The position numbers and the translations under genes were made by a program. From Ardenticatenaceae bacterium (GTDB taxonomy: Bacteria > Chloroflexota > Anaerolineae > Promineifilales > Promineifilaceae), in contig JACKBV010000035.1 in the NCBI GenBank assembly GCA_020634315.1, positions 1 to 43,899 on the forward strand: a DNA stretch of 43,899 bases. Direction: 5' to 3'. Positions 1 through 7,899 of this stretch are shown here, one piece after another. The first letter of the stretch is position 1, and every line of letters begins with the position of its first letter. Below the pieces are notes generated by a model. That model worked only from the letters and a program-made list of their open reading frames with translations, was not told the DNA's origin and ran no database searches.

Positions 1-511
1 GCGCAAAGCGGTGCATGCCGCCAGCCCAATCAGAGATAGTGTGCAGCGCCAATGATAGTCCCAAATAAGCGGTCTGGTCGTGAATGACGACGGAGAGAAT
101 TTGCTGTGGCTGGCGCACATCCAGCGGCGCACCAGTTTGCTGCTGCATGGCCGCCGCCAGTGCTTCATTAATGTCAAATGGCTTGAGCGATGTCGTGCCA
201 AAGGTGCGCGTTTGCACGGAAAAGGGTTGGCTGGGGTCTACCAGATCAACCAGTTCAACCAGGGCGGATTCGAGCGTCGAAACGGCCGTTTCCTCTCCCA
301 CCAACGGGATTTCCAACAAAATTGGGCAAATATGGCGCACAAAAATAGGCGGCCGCTGCCGCCACATCTCCGCCAGCACATAAAAATCTTGCGGCAGCGC
401 CACGCGCCACACACCAGGCGCAAACTCCTGCACAAGCTGTGCCTGCGGCTGTGCACGCTGCAATTCAGCTTGCGCCAGATCAAGAAAGGAAGGGTTGGTG
501 GTGAGGATCAT
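1..511 (-). CDS. RlmM/FtsJ-like RNA methyltransferase, N-terminal part (truncated by window edge)
   Basis: The minus strand is open from the ATG at 511 through the left edge (about 170 residues visible), so the gene continues outside the window. The visible part resembles the N-terminal region of RlmM/FtsJ-type SAM-dependent methyltransferases of Gram-positive and Chloroflexota genomes. Recognisable stretches are a PFSVQTRTFG segment, a FDINEALAAA helix, LDVRQPQQILSVV, and a YLGLS strand followed by WAGGMHRF. The SAM-binding catalytic domain would lie beyond position 1 and cannot be checked. The likely role is ribosomal RNA methylation, inferred from the family only. One ACGGCCGT palindrome (281-290) is read as Thr-Ala-Val. 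The phosphatase gene lies upstream on the same strand, 20 bp away, so the two may be co-transcribed. Confidence 0.66.
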   Translation of the reverse strand, partial: MILTTNPSFLDLAQAELQRAQPQAQLVQEFAPGVWRVALPQDFYVLAEMWRQRPPIFVRHICPILLEIPLVGEETAVSTLESALVELVDLVDPSQPFSVQTRTFGTTSLKPFDINEALAAAMQQQTGAPLDVRQPQQILSVVIHDQTAYLGLSLALHTISDWAGGMHRFA

Positions 512-531
512 AGTTTTTGACGGAATACCGC

Positions 532-1173
532 TTACCGCTTACCGTTCACCGCTAAATGCTCCACGCGGCTGTGATACAGCAGCCGCCACGTTTCGCGATT
601 GGGATGTTCCACCAGTTGAAAGCGGGTGACGCCTGTATTTTTGGTGATCACTTCGCAGCGCCGCCAGGGGCCGATGTTAAAGACATGATCGTAAGTCATC
701 TCGATGACGCCGCCATGACAGACGACGATGACGGTTTCTTCGCGGTGCTTTTCCACCAGTTCTTCCAAAAATGCGCCAACGCGAATGCGCGAGTGCATCA
801 AACTTTCGCCAGCGGTATGGGCAGGGGTGATGGAAGCAAACGGCCGTTCCGAACCCCAAAAATCGCCATACTCTGGCAGCGCGTCGCTCGGCCAGGGGGA
901 TTGATCGAGCCGATTGTTGCCAATCTCGCGGATGCGGTCATCGTAGGTGATGGGCGTGTCATAGGCGGCGGCCAGGGGAGCGGCCGTTTGCCGCGCACGC
1001 AGCATCGTGCTGCAATAAATGGCGTCTACCGCCGCTAATTCTTGTGGCAGCCAGGCAGCTAACGCCGCCGCCTGCGCCAATCCCAATTCGGTCAGGGGCG
1101 AATCTTGGTTGCCGCCATCCCAATCGGGTAAATTAACATAACTTTGTCCGTGTCGAACCATGTAGAGGTGCAT
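532..1173 (-). CDS. Histidine phosphatase family protein (phosphoglycerate mutase-like)
   Basis: About 213 residues. The N-terminus reads MHLYMVRHGQS, the RHG signature whose histidine (residue 8) becomes phosphorylated in this superfamily. The second catalytic histidine is in VIVVCHGGVIEM near the C-terminal third, and a REIG segment fits the general acid region. These residues support a phosphatase or mutase acting on a small phosphorylated metabolite, but the substrate cannot be deduced. An upstream in-frame TTG (1194) would add seven residues; the ATG at 1173 is preferred because it places the RHG motif on the first strand as is usual, with AAGGGA about 12 nt upstream. One palindrome (839-848) lies inside the gene. 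It is followed closely by the methyltransferase-like gene. Confidence 0.85.
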   Translation of the reverse strand: MHLYMVRHGQSYVNLPDWDGGNQDSPLTELGLAQAAALAAWLPQELAAVDAIYCSTMLRARQTAAPLAAAYDTPITYDDRIREIGNNRLDQSPWPSDALPEYGDFWGSERPFASITPAHTAGESLMHSRIRVGAFLEELVEKHREETVIVVCHGGVIEMTYDHVFNIGPWRRCEVITKNTGVTRFQLVEHPNRETWRLLYHSRVEHLAVNGKR

Positions 1174-1326
1174 GATGATACAATGTCCCTTCAATTGAAA
1201 ATGATTGCGTGAACGTACTCAAAACGTAACGCGCAGCCTCCCAAAAGCAAGCGTGGCATCAGGAATGCCATGCCTTTCTCCAGGAAGATAGTCTCACAAT
1301 GTTGAAATCAACTCTTAGAATCGCTT

Positions 1327-1355
1327 TTGCTTTCTCAACGTGCAAGGGCTATAGT
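1327..1355 (+). promoter_or_regulatory. Candidate sigma-70 type promoter of the thiamine operon
   Basis: TTGCTT at 1327-1332 and TATAGT at 1350-1355 are separated by 17 bp. Transcription would start near 1362, about 25 nt before the 5' strand of the riboswitch P1 helix. The -10 element fits well (5 of 6) and the -35 matches only in its TTG. It is the only plausible pair found immediately upstream of the riboswitch. Confidence 0.42.
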
Positions 1356-1386
1356 ATAGCTAACTTTTAACAAATTCAGGAAAACA

Positions 1387-1485
1387 CCGTTAGGGGAGTC
1401 CGCTTGTCGGGCTGAGAGGTAGGATCAAGTCCTGCGACCCTACGAACCTGATCTGGATCATGCCAGCGCAGGGAAACGGCCGTTA
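1387..1485 (+). promoter_or_regulatory. TPP (thiamine pyrophosphate) riboswitch aptamer
   Basis: The conserved THI-box elements are present in order: GGGGAGTC after the P1 strand (1393-1400), GCTGAGAGG (1411-1419), ACCCTACGAACCTGATCTGG (1438-1456) and ATGCCAGCGCAGGGA ending at 1474. P1 is CCGTT (1387-1391) with AACGG (1475-1479). Its 3' strand is the left half of an AACGGCCGTT palindrome. The aptamer is followed within 15 nt by an intrinsic terminator and then by thiB-thiP-thiQ. This fits ligand-dependent transcription termination: bound TPP stabilises P1, leaves the terminator free to form and shuts off uptake genes. Confidence 0.96.
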
Positions 1486-1492
1486 GCAGACC

Positions 1493-1523
1493 AAGCGCCG
1501 TCCTTCGCAGACGGCGCTTTTTT
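1493..1523 (+). terminator. Riboswitch-controlled intrinsic terminator
   Basis: A 10-bp perfect stem pairs AAGCGCCGTC (1493-1502) with GACGGCGCTT (1510-1519), with a 7-nt loop and a T tract to 1523. GCCGT (1497-1501) of the 5' arm is also complementary to ACGGC (1476-1480) of the P1 3' strand, which gives a ready antiterminator when TPP is absent. Confidence 0.9.
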
Positions 1524-1525
1524 GT

Positions 1526-1629
1526 TGTGGCAAACACGGTTCTGCAAACAAGTGACACTGCCACAAATAAAAACCAACCTCCCGAAGGTTATGCGTGGCA
1601 GGTTTACCGCATGCGATGAACCTCCGAGA
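1526..1629 (+). repeat. Leader hairpins between riboswitch terminator and thiB
   Basis: TGTGGCA (1526-1532) is complementary to TGCCACA (1559-1565). It is followed by the small hairpin AACCTcccgaAGGTT and by a partial copy AACCTCCGAGAG near 1619. The CCTCC-type hairpin recurs at 26443-26498, 28202-28241 and 37576-37586. The role here, between terminator and ribosome-binding site, is unknown. Confidence 0.4.
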
Positions 1630-1654
1630 GACTATGTTTGAAGGAGATTTTTAC

Positions 1655-2689
1655 GTGAAAAAATTAATCCTCTCCCTTTTCATTCTATTAATCCTCAGCG
1701 GCTGCGGGGCAACCGAGCCAGAGGATGTCACCATTCGCTTAATGACACACGACAGCTTCAGCGTCAGCGAAGAAGTGCTGGCACAGTTCACGGCCGAAAC
1801 AGGCATCACAGTTGAAGTGTTCAAAGCTGGCGATGGTGGCGTGATGCTCAATCAGGCAATTTTAGCCAAAGATGATCCGTTGGCTGATGTGCTGTTTGGC
1901 GTAGATAACACATTCCTCAGCCGCGCTCTGGAAAACGACATCTTCTTACCCTATGCGTCACCTGTGCTGTCTGACATCACAGACAGCCTGGAACTTGATT
2001 CGCAACACCGCGCCCTGCCGGTAGATTATGGCGATGTTTGCCTCAATTACGACAAAGCATGGTTTGCCGACAATGGGCTGCAACCGCCACAAACGCTCAA
2101 CGACCTGATTGACCCTGCCTATGCAGGGCTGACCGTTGTTGAAAATGCGGCAACATCTACGCCGGGGCTGGCCTTTTTATTGGCGACCGTTGATGTGTTT
2201 GGCGAGGATGGCTATCTCGACTATTGGCAGGCATTGGTGAACAACGATGTGCTGGTGGCAGATGGCTGGGAAGAGGCGTACTGGGGACAGTTTACGGCCG
2301 CTTCCGATGGCGACCGTCCCATTGTTGTTAGCTATGCCAGCAGTCCGCCAGCCGAAGTGTTTTATGCCGAGGAAGAAATGAGCGAAGCGCCAACGGCAGC
2401 CGTTGTCAGCGATGGCGCTTGCTTCCGCCAGATTGAGTTTGTGGGCATCCTGCGCGGCACCGAACACGAAGCGGCGGCGCAGAAGCTGGTCGATTTCTTG
2501 CTTGGCAAAACCTTCCAGGAAGATATTCCGCTGCAAATGTTTGTTTACCCGGCAAACGAAACGGCCGTTCTCCCCGACATTTTCCAGCAATACAGCGTCA
2601 CCCCAGACAACCCATCCCTGCTCGACCCGGACACCATTGCCGCCAACCGCGAACTGTGGCTGGCAGAATGGGCAAAGGTTGTGCGCTAA
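1655..2689 (+). CDS. thiB: Thiamine ABC transporter substrate-binding lipoprotein
   Basis: 344 residues. The chosen start is GTG at 1655 because AAGGAG (1641-1646) stands 8 nt before it and the product then begins with a classical lipoprotein signal peptide: VKK, a hydrophobic run, and the lipobox LSGC with Cys17 as the anchored residue. The upstream in-frame ATG would put 20 implausible residues in front. The mature part has the ThiB/TbpA pattern: an SFSVSEEVL segment after the first strand, AGDGGVMLNQAIL, DVLFGVDNTFLSRAL, and a PVDYGDVCLNYD segment. The protein would capture thiamine, or its phosphates, outside the membrane and deliver it to ThiP. Its position behind a TPP riboswitch and directly before the permease and ATPase genes makes the assignment strong. 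It carries one palindrome, read as ETAV. Confidence 0.93.
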   Translation: MKKLILSLFILLILSGCGATEPEDVTIRLMTHDSFSVSEEVLAQFTAETGITVEVFKAGDGGVMLNQAILAKDDPLADVLFGVDNTFLSRALENDIFLPYASPVLSDITDSLELDSQHRALPVDYGDVCLNYDKAWFADNGLQPPQTLNDLIDPAYAGLTVVENAATSTPGLAFLLATVDVFGEDGYLDYWQALVNNDVLVADGWEEAYWGQFTAASDGDRPIVVSYASSPPAEVFYAEEEMSEAPTAAVVSDGACFRQIEFVGILRGTEHEAAAQKLVDFLLGKTFQEDIPLQMFVYPANETAVLPDIFQQYSVTPDNPSLLDPDTIAANRELWLAEWAKVVR

Positions 2690-2726
2690 CACCGTGATTG
2701 GTGAGCGGCGTGATAATGATTAGCTG

Positions 2727-4415
2727 ATGAAACGATTGTTATACAGTTTGCCCATCCTTTTTCTGGCGCTGTTTTACTTCTATCCGCTGGCGGCAATTTT
2801 GCGGCTTAGCTTTGCGCCGCAAGGGGCGATAGATTGGGCAGCGCTGCGCGAATTGGTAGGCACCGATTATTATCTGCAAACATTGTGGTTCACGACCTGG
2901 CAAGCGGCCGTTTCCACGCTGTTGGTATTGTTGCTGGCGCTGCCGGGCGCTTACGTTTTCGCTCGTTACCGTTTTCGCGGCAAACAAACTCTGCAAACAA
3001 TCAGCACACTGCCTTTTGTGCTGCCCACAGTCGTCGTCGCCAACGCCTTCACCGCATTGTTAGGGCCAAACGGGCTGCTCAATGGGTGGCTCATGCGCTG
3101 GTTTCACCTGGCCGAGCCGCCCATCCAACTACAATTCACCATCTGGATGATTTTGTTGGCGCATGTTTTTTACAATTACAGTGTGGCGCTGCGTATCATC
3201 ACCACCTTTTGGCAAAACCTGGGCGACCGGCTGCCACAGGCGGCAAATATGCTGGGCGCGTCGCCATGGCGGGCATTTTGGACGATCACATGGCCGCTGC
3301 TGCGCCCGGCTGTGTTGGCGGCGGCACTGCTGGTCTTCATTTTTTGCTTCACCAGCTTTGGCGTTGTCTTGATTCTGGGCGGACCACAATTTGCCACATT
3401 GGAAGTGGAAATTTACCGACAGGCGGCGAATTTGTTCAACTTGCCGGTGGCGGCAGCTCTCTCGCTGCTGCAAATTGTGTTCACGTTTGTGCTGATGGCG
3501 TTGTACACGCGCTCACAGGCGAACATGATACGGCCGTTAACCCTGCAATCCGCCCGGCACACAGCCAAACCCATCCAAAACGGCCGTGACCGCCTCATAG
3601 TCACCGTGAATTTGGGCGTGATGTTGGTATTGCTGGCACTGCCTTTATCGGCATTGTTACTGCGCTCCATCAGCGGCCAACAGGGGCTGACGCTGCGCTT
3701 CTACCGCGAGTTGTTCATCAATCGCCAGGGATCGCTTTTTTTTGTGCCACCGGGAACGGCCGTTTTCAATTCCATGACCTTTGCGCTTGTTGCGATGAGC
3801 ATGGCCGTCGCGTTAGGGCTGCTCGCGGCCCTCATGTTGACACAAAAACCCAAGGCTGGCGACGGAAAACTGCAAACAAAACTGCAATCTCTCATCGCCA
3901 ACTCTTTAGACCCGCTCTTCATGCTGCCCCTCGCCACCTCTGCCGTGACATTGGGCTTTGGCTACATCATCACCATGAACAAGCCGCCCCTTAATTTGCG
4001 CAGTTCGCTGGCGCTCGTGCCCATCGCGCACACATTGGTCGCCACGCCATTCGTCATACGCAGCGTGCTGCCCGCCATGCGCAGCATCCGCCCCAGCTTG
4101 CGCGAAGCAGCAGCAATACTGGGAGCCAATCCGCGCCAGGTCTGGTGGCATGTGGAGTGGCCGTTATTGCGGCGGGCGCTGCTGGTCGGGGCGGTCTTTG
4201 CCTTTACCGTGAGCATGGGCGAGTTCGGGGCGACGGTGTTCATCGCCCGCCCCCAAACGCCAACGCTGCCGGTCGCCATTTACCGCTTTCTCGGTCAGCC
4301 GGGCGCACTAAACTATGGACAGGCATTAGCCATGAGCAGCCTGCTGCTGCTGGTATGCGCGGTCGGCTTTGTTGCCATTGAACGTTTTCGCCTGGGCACC
4401 GAAGGGGAATTTTGA
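2727..4415 (+). CDS. thiP: Thiamine ABC transporter permease (fused two-domain)
   Basis: 562 residues with about twelve hydrophobic segments, arranged as two tandem permease halves as in ThiP and iron Fbp-type permeases. Each half carries the cytoplasmic loop that docks with the ATPase: QAANMLGASPWRAFW around residues 171-192 and EAAAILGANPRQVWW around 458-479. The protein would form the transmembrane channel for thiamine. No strong Shine-Dalgarno sequence precedes the ATG, and the gap to thiB is only 37 nt. The stop codon overlaps the thiQ start by one base (TGATG), which suggests translational coupling. It contains several ACGGCCGT palindromes, here read in more than one frame (as RPL and NGRD as well as TAV). 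Confidence 0.92.
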   Translation: MKRLLYSLPILFLALFYFYPLAAILRLSFAPQGAIDWAALRELVGTDYYLQTLWFTTWQAAVSTLLVLLLALPGAYVFARYRFRGKQTLQTISTLPFVLPTVVVANAFTALLGPNGLLNGWLMRWFHLAEPPIQLQFTIWMILLAHVFYNYSVALRIITTFWQNLGDRLPQAANMLGASPWRAFWTITWPLLRPAVLAAALLVFIFCFTSFGVVLILGGPQFATLEVEIYRQAANLFNLPVAAALSLLQIVFTFVLMALYTRSQANMIRPLTLQSARHTAKPIQNGRDRLIVTVNLGVMLVLLALPLSALLLRSISGQQGLTLRFYRELFINRQGSLFFVPPGTAVFNSMTFALVAMSMAVALGLLAALMLTQKPKAGDGKLQTKLQSLIANSLDPLFMLPLATSAVTLGFGYIITMNKPPLNLRSSLALVPIAHTLVATPFVIRSVLPAMRSIRPSLREAAAILGANPRQVWWHVEWPLLRRALLVGAVFAFTVSMGEFGATVFIARPQTPTLPVAIYRFLGQPGALNYGQALAMSSLLLLVCAVGFVAIERFRLGTEGEF

Positions 4416-5452
4416 TGTTGCTGGAAACGCGCACACTCACCAAAGCATACACGCCTGAAACAACGGCCGTTTCTGGTGTCAGCCTGCACATCGCTGCGGG
4501 CGAAATCGTTTGCCTGTTAGGGCCATCGGGCTGCGGCAAAACCACGCTGCTGCGCATGATTGCCGGGCTAACCAGGCCCGACAGCGGCACAGTCTGGTTT
4601 GAAGGACAAGAGATAACGGCCGTTCCGCCCCATCTGCGTGATTTTGGCATGATGTTCCAGGACTTTGCCTTGTTCCCGCACAAAAACGTCTTTGCCAACG
4701 TCGCTTTTGGCCTGGAAATGCATGGCTGGTCGCGGGCACGCATCGCCGCGCGTGTCGCCGAAATGTTGGCGCTGGTAGACCTGGCTGATTTCGCGCAGCG
4801 GGATGTAACGCAGCTATCCGGCGGCGAACAACAACGCGTGGCACTGGCCCGCTCGCTCGCGCCCGGCCCACGCCTGTTGATGCTTGATGAACCCTTAGGC
4901 GCGTTAGACCGTGCCTTGCGCGAACGGCTGATGCTCGATTTGCGCCAAATTTTGCAGCGGGTAGGGGTAACGGCCGTTTACGTCACCCACGACCAAACCG
5001 AGGCATTCGCCATTGCCGACCGCATTGTAGTGATGAATGGCGGGCAAATTGAGCAAATCGCCACACCACAAGCGCTGTATGCGCGACCAGCTACGCCCTT
5101 TGTCGCTCGTTTTTTGGGCTTTCACAATTTGTTGGCGGGGGTTGTTGCCGCGCCGGGCGTCGTGGAAACGGCCGTTGGGCAACTGCGCATTGATGATGAG
5201 ACGCCAGCAGTGGGAACGGCCGTTACGCTGCTGCTGCGCCCGGAAGCGGCAGCCATTGTAGCCAGCGGGGCAAAACAAGAAGCGGGCTTGCAAGGAACGG
5301 TAACGGCCGTTTCGTTTCGCGGTCGTTATCTACAGGTTTGGCTTGCTGTTGCCGCAACGCGGCTGATGTTTGAGCTGCCCATTACGTATGATTTGCATCC
5401 GGGGCAAACCCTTACACTGGCACTTTCTCCCAAGAGCATCTTGATTTTGTAA
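4415..5452 (+). CDS. thiQ: Thiamine ABC transporter ATP-binding protein
   Basis: 345 residues. All ABC ATPase motifs are visible: Walker A GPSGCGKTT at residues 36-44, a Q-loop in MMFQDFALFPH, the signature LSGGEQQRVALARSL near 135-149, Walker B LLMLDEP near 154-160 followed by a D-loop GALD, and the switch histidine in YVTHDQTEA near 191. The C-terminal ~110 residues form a TOBE-like accessory domain. The ATG at 4415 has GAAGGGG 7 nt upstream and overlaps the thiP stop. It energises ThiB/ThiP-mediated import. It is noteworthy for carrying at least six palindrome copies, nearly all read as TAV, including three between 5160 and 5310. A hairpin terminator follows at 5488-5515. Confidence 0.92.
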   Translation: MLLETRTLTKAYTPETTAVSGVSLHIAAGEIVCLLGPSGCGKTTLLRMIAGLTRPDSGTVWFEGQEITAVPPHLRDFGMMFQDFALFPHKNVFANVAFGLEMHGWSRARIAARVAEMLALVDLADFAQRDVTQLSGGEQQRVALARSLAPGPRLLMLDEPLGALDRALRERLMLDLRQILQRVGVTAVYVTHDQTEAFAIADRIVVMNGGQIEQIATPQALYARPATPFVARFLGFHNLLAGVVAAPGVVETAVGQLRIDDETPAVGTAVTLLLRPEAAAIVASGAKQEAGLQGTVTAVSFRGRYLQVWLAVAATRLMFELPITYDLHPGQTLTLALSPKSILIL

Positions 5453-5487
5453 CACCGATAGGTTTTCCCGCGTCCTGTCAGCAGAAA

Positions 5488-5515
5488 CAACAAAGCCCCC
5501 GGATGGGGGCTTGTT
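5488..5515 (+). terminator. Terminator of the thiBPQ operon
   Basis: AAGCCCCC (5493-5500) pairs with GGGGGCTT (5505-5512) around a GGAT loop, extended by CAAC/GTTG. The T tract is short. A 31-nt pure purine tract (5516-5546) follows directly. Confidence 0.7.
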
Positions 5516-5546
5516 GAGGAAGAGGAGAGGAGAAAAAGGAGGAAAA
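5516..5546 (+). repeat. Homopurine tract
   Basis: Thirty-one consecutive purines of GAGGA/AGGAG type directly after the thi operon terminator. The homopyrimidine tract at the right edge of the window is similar in composition on the opposite strand. Confidence 0.6.
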
Positions 5547-5617
5547 TTTGTTTGTGTTGACAGTATTATAGGAAATTGAAACGGCCGTTGCTGTATTCCC
5601 CTTTACAGTGCGTCTAT

Positions 5618-5695
5618 GTGCTTGAATACGCTTTGGCAGAAAAGACAACAGGCCATCTTCCAGGGAGGAAGATGGCCTGTTGTCCGCTCAAGCAC
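5618..5695. other. Perfect 18-bp hairpin nested in an outer helix; candidate structured RNA
   Basis: 5644-5661 and 5667-5684 are perfect 18-bp complements around a 5-nt AGGGA loop. They are enclosed by GTGCTTGA (5618-5625) and TCAAGCAC (5688-5695). There is no T tract, so it is not an ordinary intrinsic terminator. AGCAC (5691-5695) can alternatively pair with GTGCT (5706-5710). It lies in a 650-bp gene-free region upstream of the site-2 protease gene. No known RNA family was recognised. Confidence 0.5.
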
Positions 5696-5732
5696 CAGGA
5701 GGGTAGTGCTTAGAGCAATCGGGCAATACCAG

Positions 5733-5848
5733 GGTCAAGGGAGGGGGTGCATTACCCTCAGTATGACCGGGTTGTTCCAGTCGCGTTTCTCTCGTGCCAG
5801 TTTGGGGGGAGGAGTTTTCCCTTGAACCCTTACCCAGTCATACTTGGG
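5733..5848. other. Second inverted-repeat block upstream of the site-2 protease gene
   Basis: AGTATGACCGGG (5760-5771) pairs 11 of 12 with CCCAGTCATACT (5833-5844). A competing small hairpin joins GGTCA (5733-5737) and TGACC (5764-5768). The remaining DNA to 6103 shows only one palindrome copy (near 5923) and the ribosome-binding site of the next gene. No convincing open reading frame is present in 5453-6103. Confidence 0.4.
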
Positions 5849-6103
5849 GAGAATACTACCCCACTTTTAGCGGTTTGTCGAGACATTTTATTTATCTGTC
5901 GCTCATAATGGCAACGGCCGTATACCACCCCACTCTCCTCCACTTATTTCACATTCATCCCCTGCTAACGCCCCTCATAGGTAGCAGAGCTATGCTATTT
6001 TCACTGATAAGCAAGCATCCATTCTCCGGCACAGAGACCAAACATGACGCCGAGAGGATTTTCAAATACGCACAATACCGTATTGGAAAAAGGACAAGTT
6101 AAC

Positions 6104-7222
6104 ATGAACTCGCTAAAAATCTTAACTGTACGTGGTATCGACATTCGACTTCATCCGACATTCCCCCTCATCTTGTTGTGGGCGGGGTTGCAATTTGGCT
6201 TAGCCGGAGGCAGTTGGGCCAGCGCTGTTTTTGGTGTACTAGCCGTTACGGCCCTGTTTGTGCTGGTAACACTACATGAATTGGGGCACAGTTTCGCCGC
6301 GCAGCATTATGGCGTTCCCGTGAAGCAAATTGTGTTAACGCCAATTGGCGGCGTCGCTCAATTAGACCATATTCCGGAGAAACCCATCCAAGAGTTTGTT
6401 ATCGCCATTGCCGGACCGGCCGTTAACTTCATGATTGCGATCATGATGGGTATGGCAGTCTGGGGCTTCGGCATCGAAATCAGCAACCCCTTGTTTGCTT
6501 TAAGCATCGGTGGTTTGTCCTGGGCGGCTCTTTTCTCCTACGTGTTCGTCTACAACATTTTCCTGGCGCTGTTCAATTTGCTGCCAGCCTTCCCCATGGA
6601 TGGGGGGCGTGTTTTACGCGCACTGTTAGCCATGCGCCTCGATTATGTACGTGCCACAGACATCGCGGCTGCGATTGGGCGTGGTCTGGCCGTCTTGATG
6701 GGCATTTATGGCCTGTTTAATGGTGGGATTTTCCTGGTTCTGATTGCCGTTTTCATTTTCACGGGCGCGGCACAAGAAGCACATATGGTCAGATTGCGCG
6801 GCACGCTGCGTGGCTATCGTGTTCATCAGGCATTTTCGCCGTCGGTGTATCGGTTGACGCCTTACAGCAATTTACAGCAAGCCGTTAACTTAATGCTGTC
6901 CAGTGGGCAATCAAACTTCCCCGTATGTCAGGGCGATGAATTAGTCGGGTTTGTTTCGCAGCCACAATTGATGATGGCTCTGCGCACACGCGGGCCGCAC
7001 ACCTGGGTAAACATGATCATGCAGCGCAATGTGCAGCCGGTATCTCCGCTGGCAGATTTGTATGAGGTGCAACAGCGGTTGGATCGTGAAGGAGTGGATG
7101 CGCTGCCGGTGGTGAGTGGAGACGGCCGTTTCCTTGGCATCATCACCCGCCAGAATATGAACGACCTGCGCCGTCTGGTCACTGTCGCCCCCAACAGCTT
7201 GCCCAAGGTGCAATCTGCGTAA
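6104..7222 (+). CDS. Site-2 protease family metalloprotease with CBS domains
   Basis: 372 residues. Zinc-binding HELGH is at residues 58-62 within a hydrophobic helix. The partner motif NLLPAFPMDGGRVL lies near 157-171 and supplies the third ligand (Asp in DGG), as in SpoIVFB/S2P intramembrane proteases. Four to six membrane segments occupy the N-terminal ~235 residues. The C-terminal ~125 residues look like a tandem CBS pair, which in this family binds adenine nucleotides and adjusts activity. The ATG at 6104 is chosen over the upstream in-frame ATG (6044) because AAAAGGAC precedes it and homologues begin at a similar point. The substrate is unknown; no obvious membrane-tethered anti-sigma factor is adjacent. 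A strong terminator follows at 7240-7273. Confidence 0.9.
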   Translation: MNSLKILTVRGIDIRLHPTFPLILLWAGLQFGLAGGSWASAVFGVLAVTALFVLVTLHELGHSFAAQHYGVPVKQIVLTPIGGVAQLDHIPEKPIQEFVIAIAGPAVNFMIAIMMGMAVWGFGIEISNPLFALSIGGLSWAALFSYVFVYNIFLALFNLLPAFPMDGGRVLRALLAMRLDYVRATDIAAAIGRGLAVLMGIYGLFNGGIFLVLIAVFIFTGAAQEAHMVRLRGTLRGYRVHQAFSPSVYRLTPYSNLQQAVNLMLSSGQSNFPVCQGDELVGFVSQPQLMMALRTRGPHTWVNMIMQRNVQPVSPLADLYEVQQRLDREGVDALPVVSGDGRFLGIITRQNMNDLRRLVTVAPNSLPKVQSA

Positions 7223-7239
7223 AACGATTGTTCGTTACC

Positions 7240-7273
7240 GAGCCGCACGCAACAAAGTGCGGCTCTTTTTTTT
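7240..7273 (+). terminator. Intrinsic terminator after the site-2 protease gene
   Basis: GAGCCGCAC (7240-7248) and GTGCGGCTC (7257-7265) form a perfect 9-bp stem, followed by eight T residues. Confidence 0.92.
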
Positions 7274-7311
7274 GTAGACGGCCGTTCCCCCCTGTGATAC
7301 ATTTTAACTCC

Positions 7312-7899
7312 ATGAAAAAACGAGCCATTCTTTCTGTTTATGATAAATCTGGATTGGTAGCATTCGCCCAGGGGTTAAACGCCCTGGGTTGGGAATTAGT
7401 CGCAAGTGGCGGTACCGCACGTAGTTTGCGCGAAGCAAACCTGCCGGTGCTCGATGTCGCCGACATAACCGGCGCACCGGAAATGCTTGGTGGCCGCGTC
7501 AAGACATTGCATCCGGTTGTGCACGGGGGCATCCTGGCACGAGACATTGAAAGCGACCGCGCCGACCTCGCCGCACAAGAAATCGCCTTCATTGATCTGG
7601 TTGTGTGCAATCTGTACCCCTTCACCCAAACCATTGCCCAGCCGGGTGTGACACTCGCGGAGGCAATTGAGCAAATTGATATTGGCGGCGTCACTTTGCT
7701 GCGTGCCGCCGCGAAAAACTTTGCTCGCGTCACCGTTGTCTGTGACCCGGCCGACTATGACGAAATTTTGGCATCTCTCCAGCGTGATGCGATTAGCGCA
7801 GCGCTGCGGCAAAAATTGGCGGTGAAAGCATTTACGCATACACGCGACTACGATACAGCAATCACAGCTTATCTGGCACAAGTGGAGGTCACAGCATGA
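7312..7899 (+). CDS. purH: Stand-alone IMP cyclohydrolase (N-terminal half of PurH)
   Basis: 195 residues, matching only the MGS-like inosinicase half of bifunctional PurH. Recognisable are ILSVYDKSGLV, the LVASGGTARSLREA loop, GGRVKTLHPVVHGGILA and CNLYPF. This half closes FAICAR to IMP, the last step of purine synthesis. The ATG at 7312 gives the usual family N-terminus (MKKRAILSVYDK); the longer frame starting at 7228 lies across the previous terminator. The reading frame ends with TGA overlapping the ATG of the transformylase gene (ATGA, 7896-7899), so the two halves are separate polypeptides that are probably translationally coupled. Confidence 0.92.
   Translation: MKKRAILSVYDKSGLVAFAQGLNALGWELVASGGTARSLREANLPVLDVADITGAPEMLGGRVKTLHPVVHGGILARDIESDRADLAAQEIAFIDLVVCNLYPFTQTIAQPGVTLAEAIEQIDIGGVTLLRAAAKNFARVTVVCDPADYDEILASLQRDAISAALRQKLAVKAFTHTRDYDTAITAYLAQVEVTA

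Noticed and set aside
80..520. Plus-strand open frame of 146 residues at the left edge
   Set aside because: It is antisense to the methyltransferase-like gene, which has family sequence; the plus frame is basic and low in recognisable motifs.
5616..6102. Two open frames in the thi-to-protease gap
   Set aside because: They cross the strong hairpins, lack ribosome-binding sites and show no protein-like pattern.
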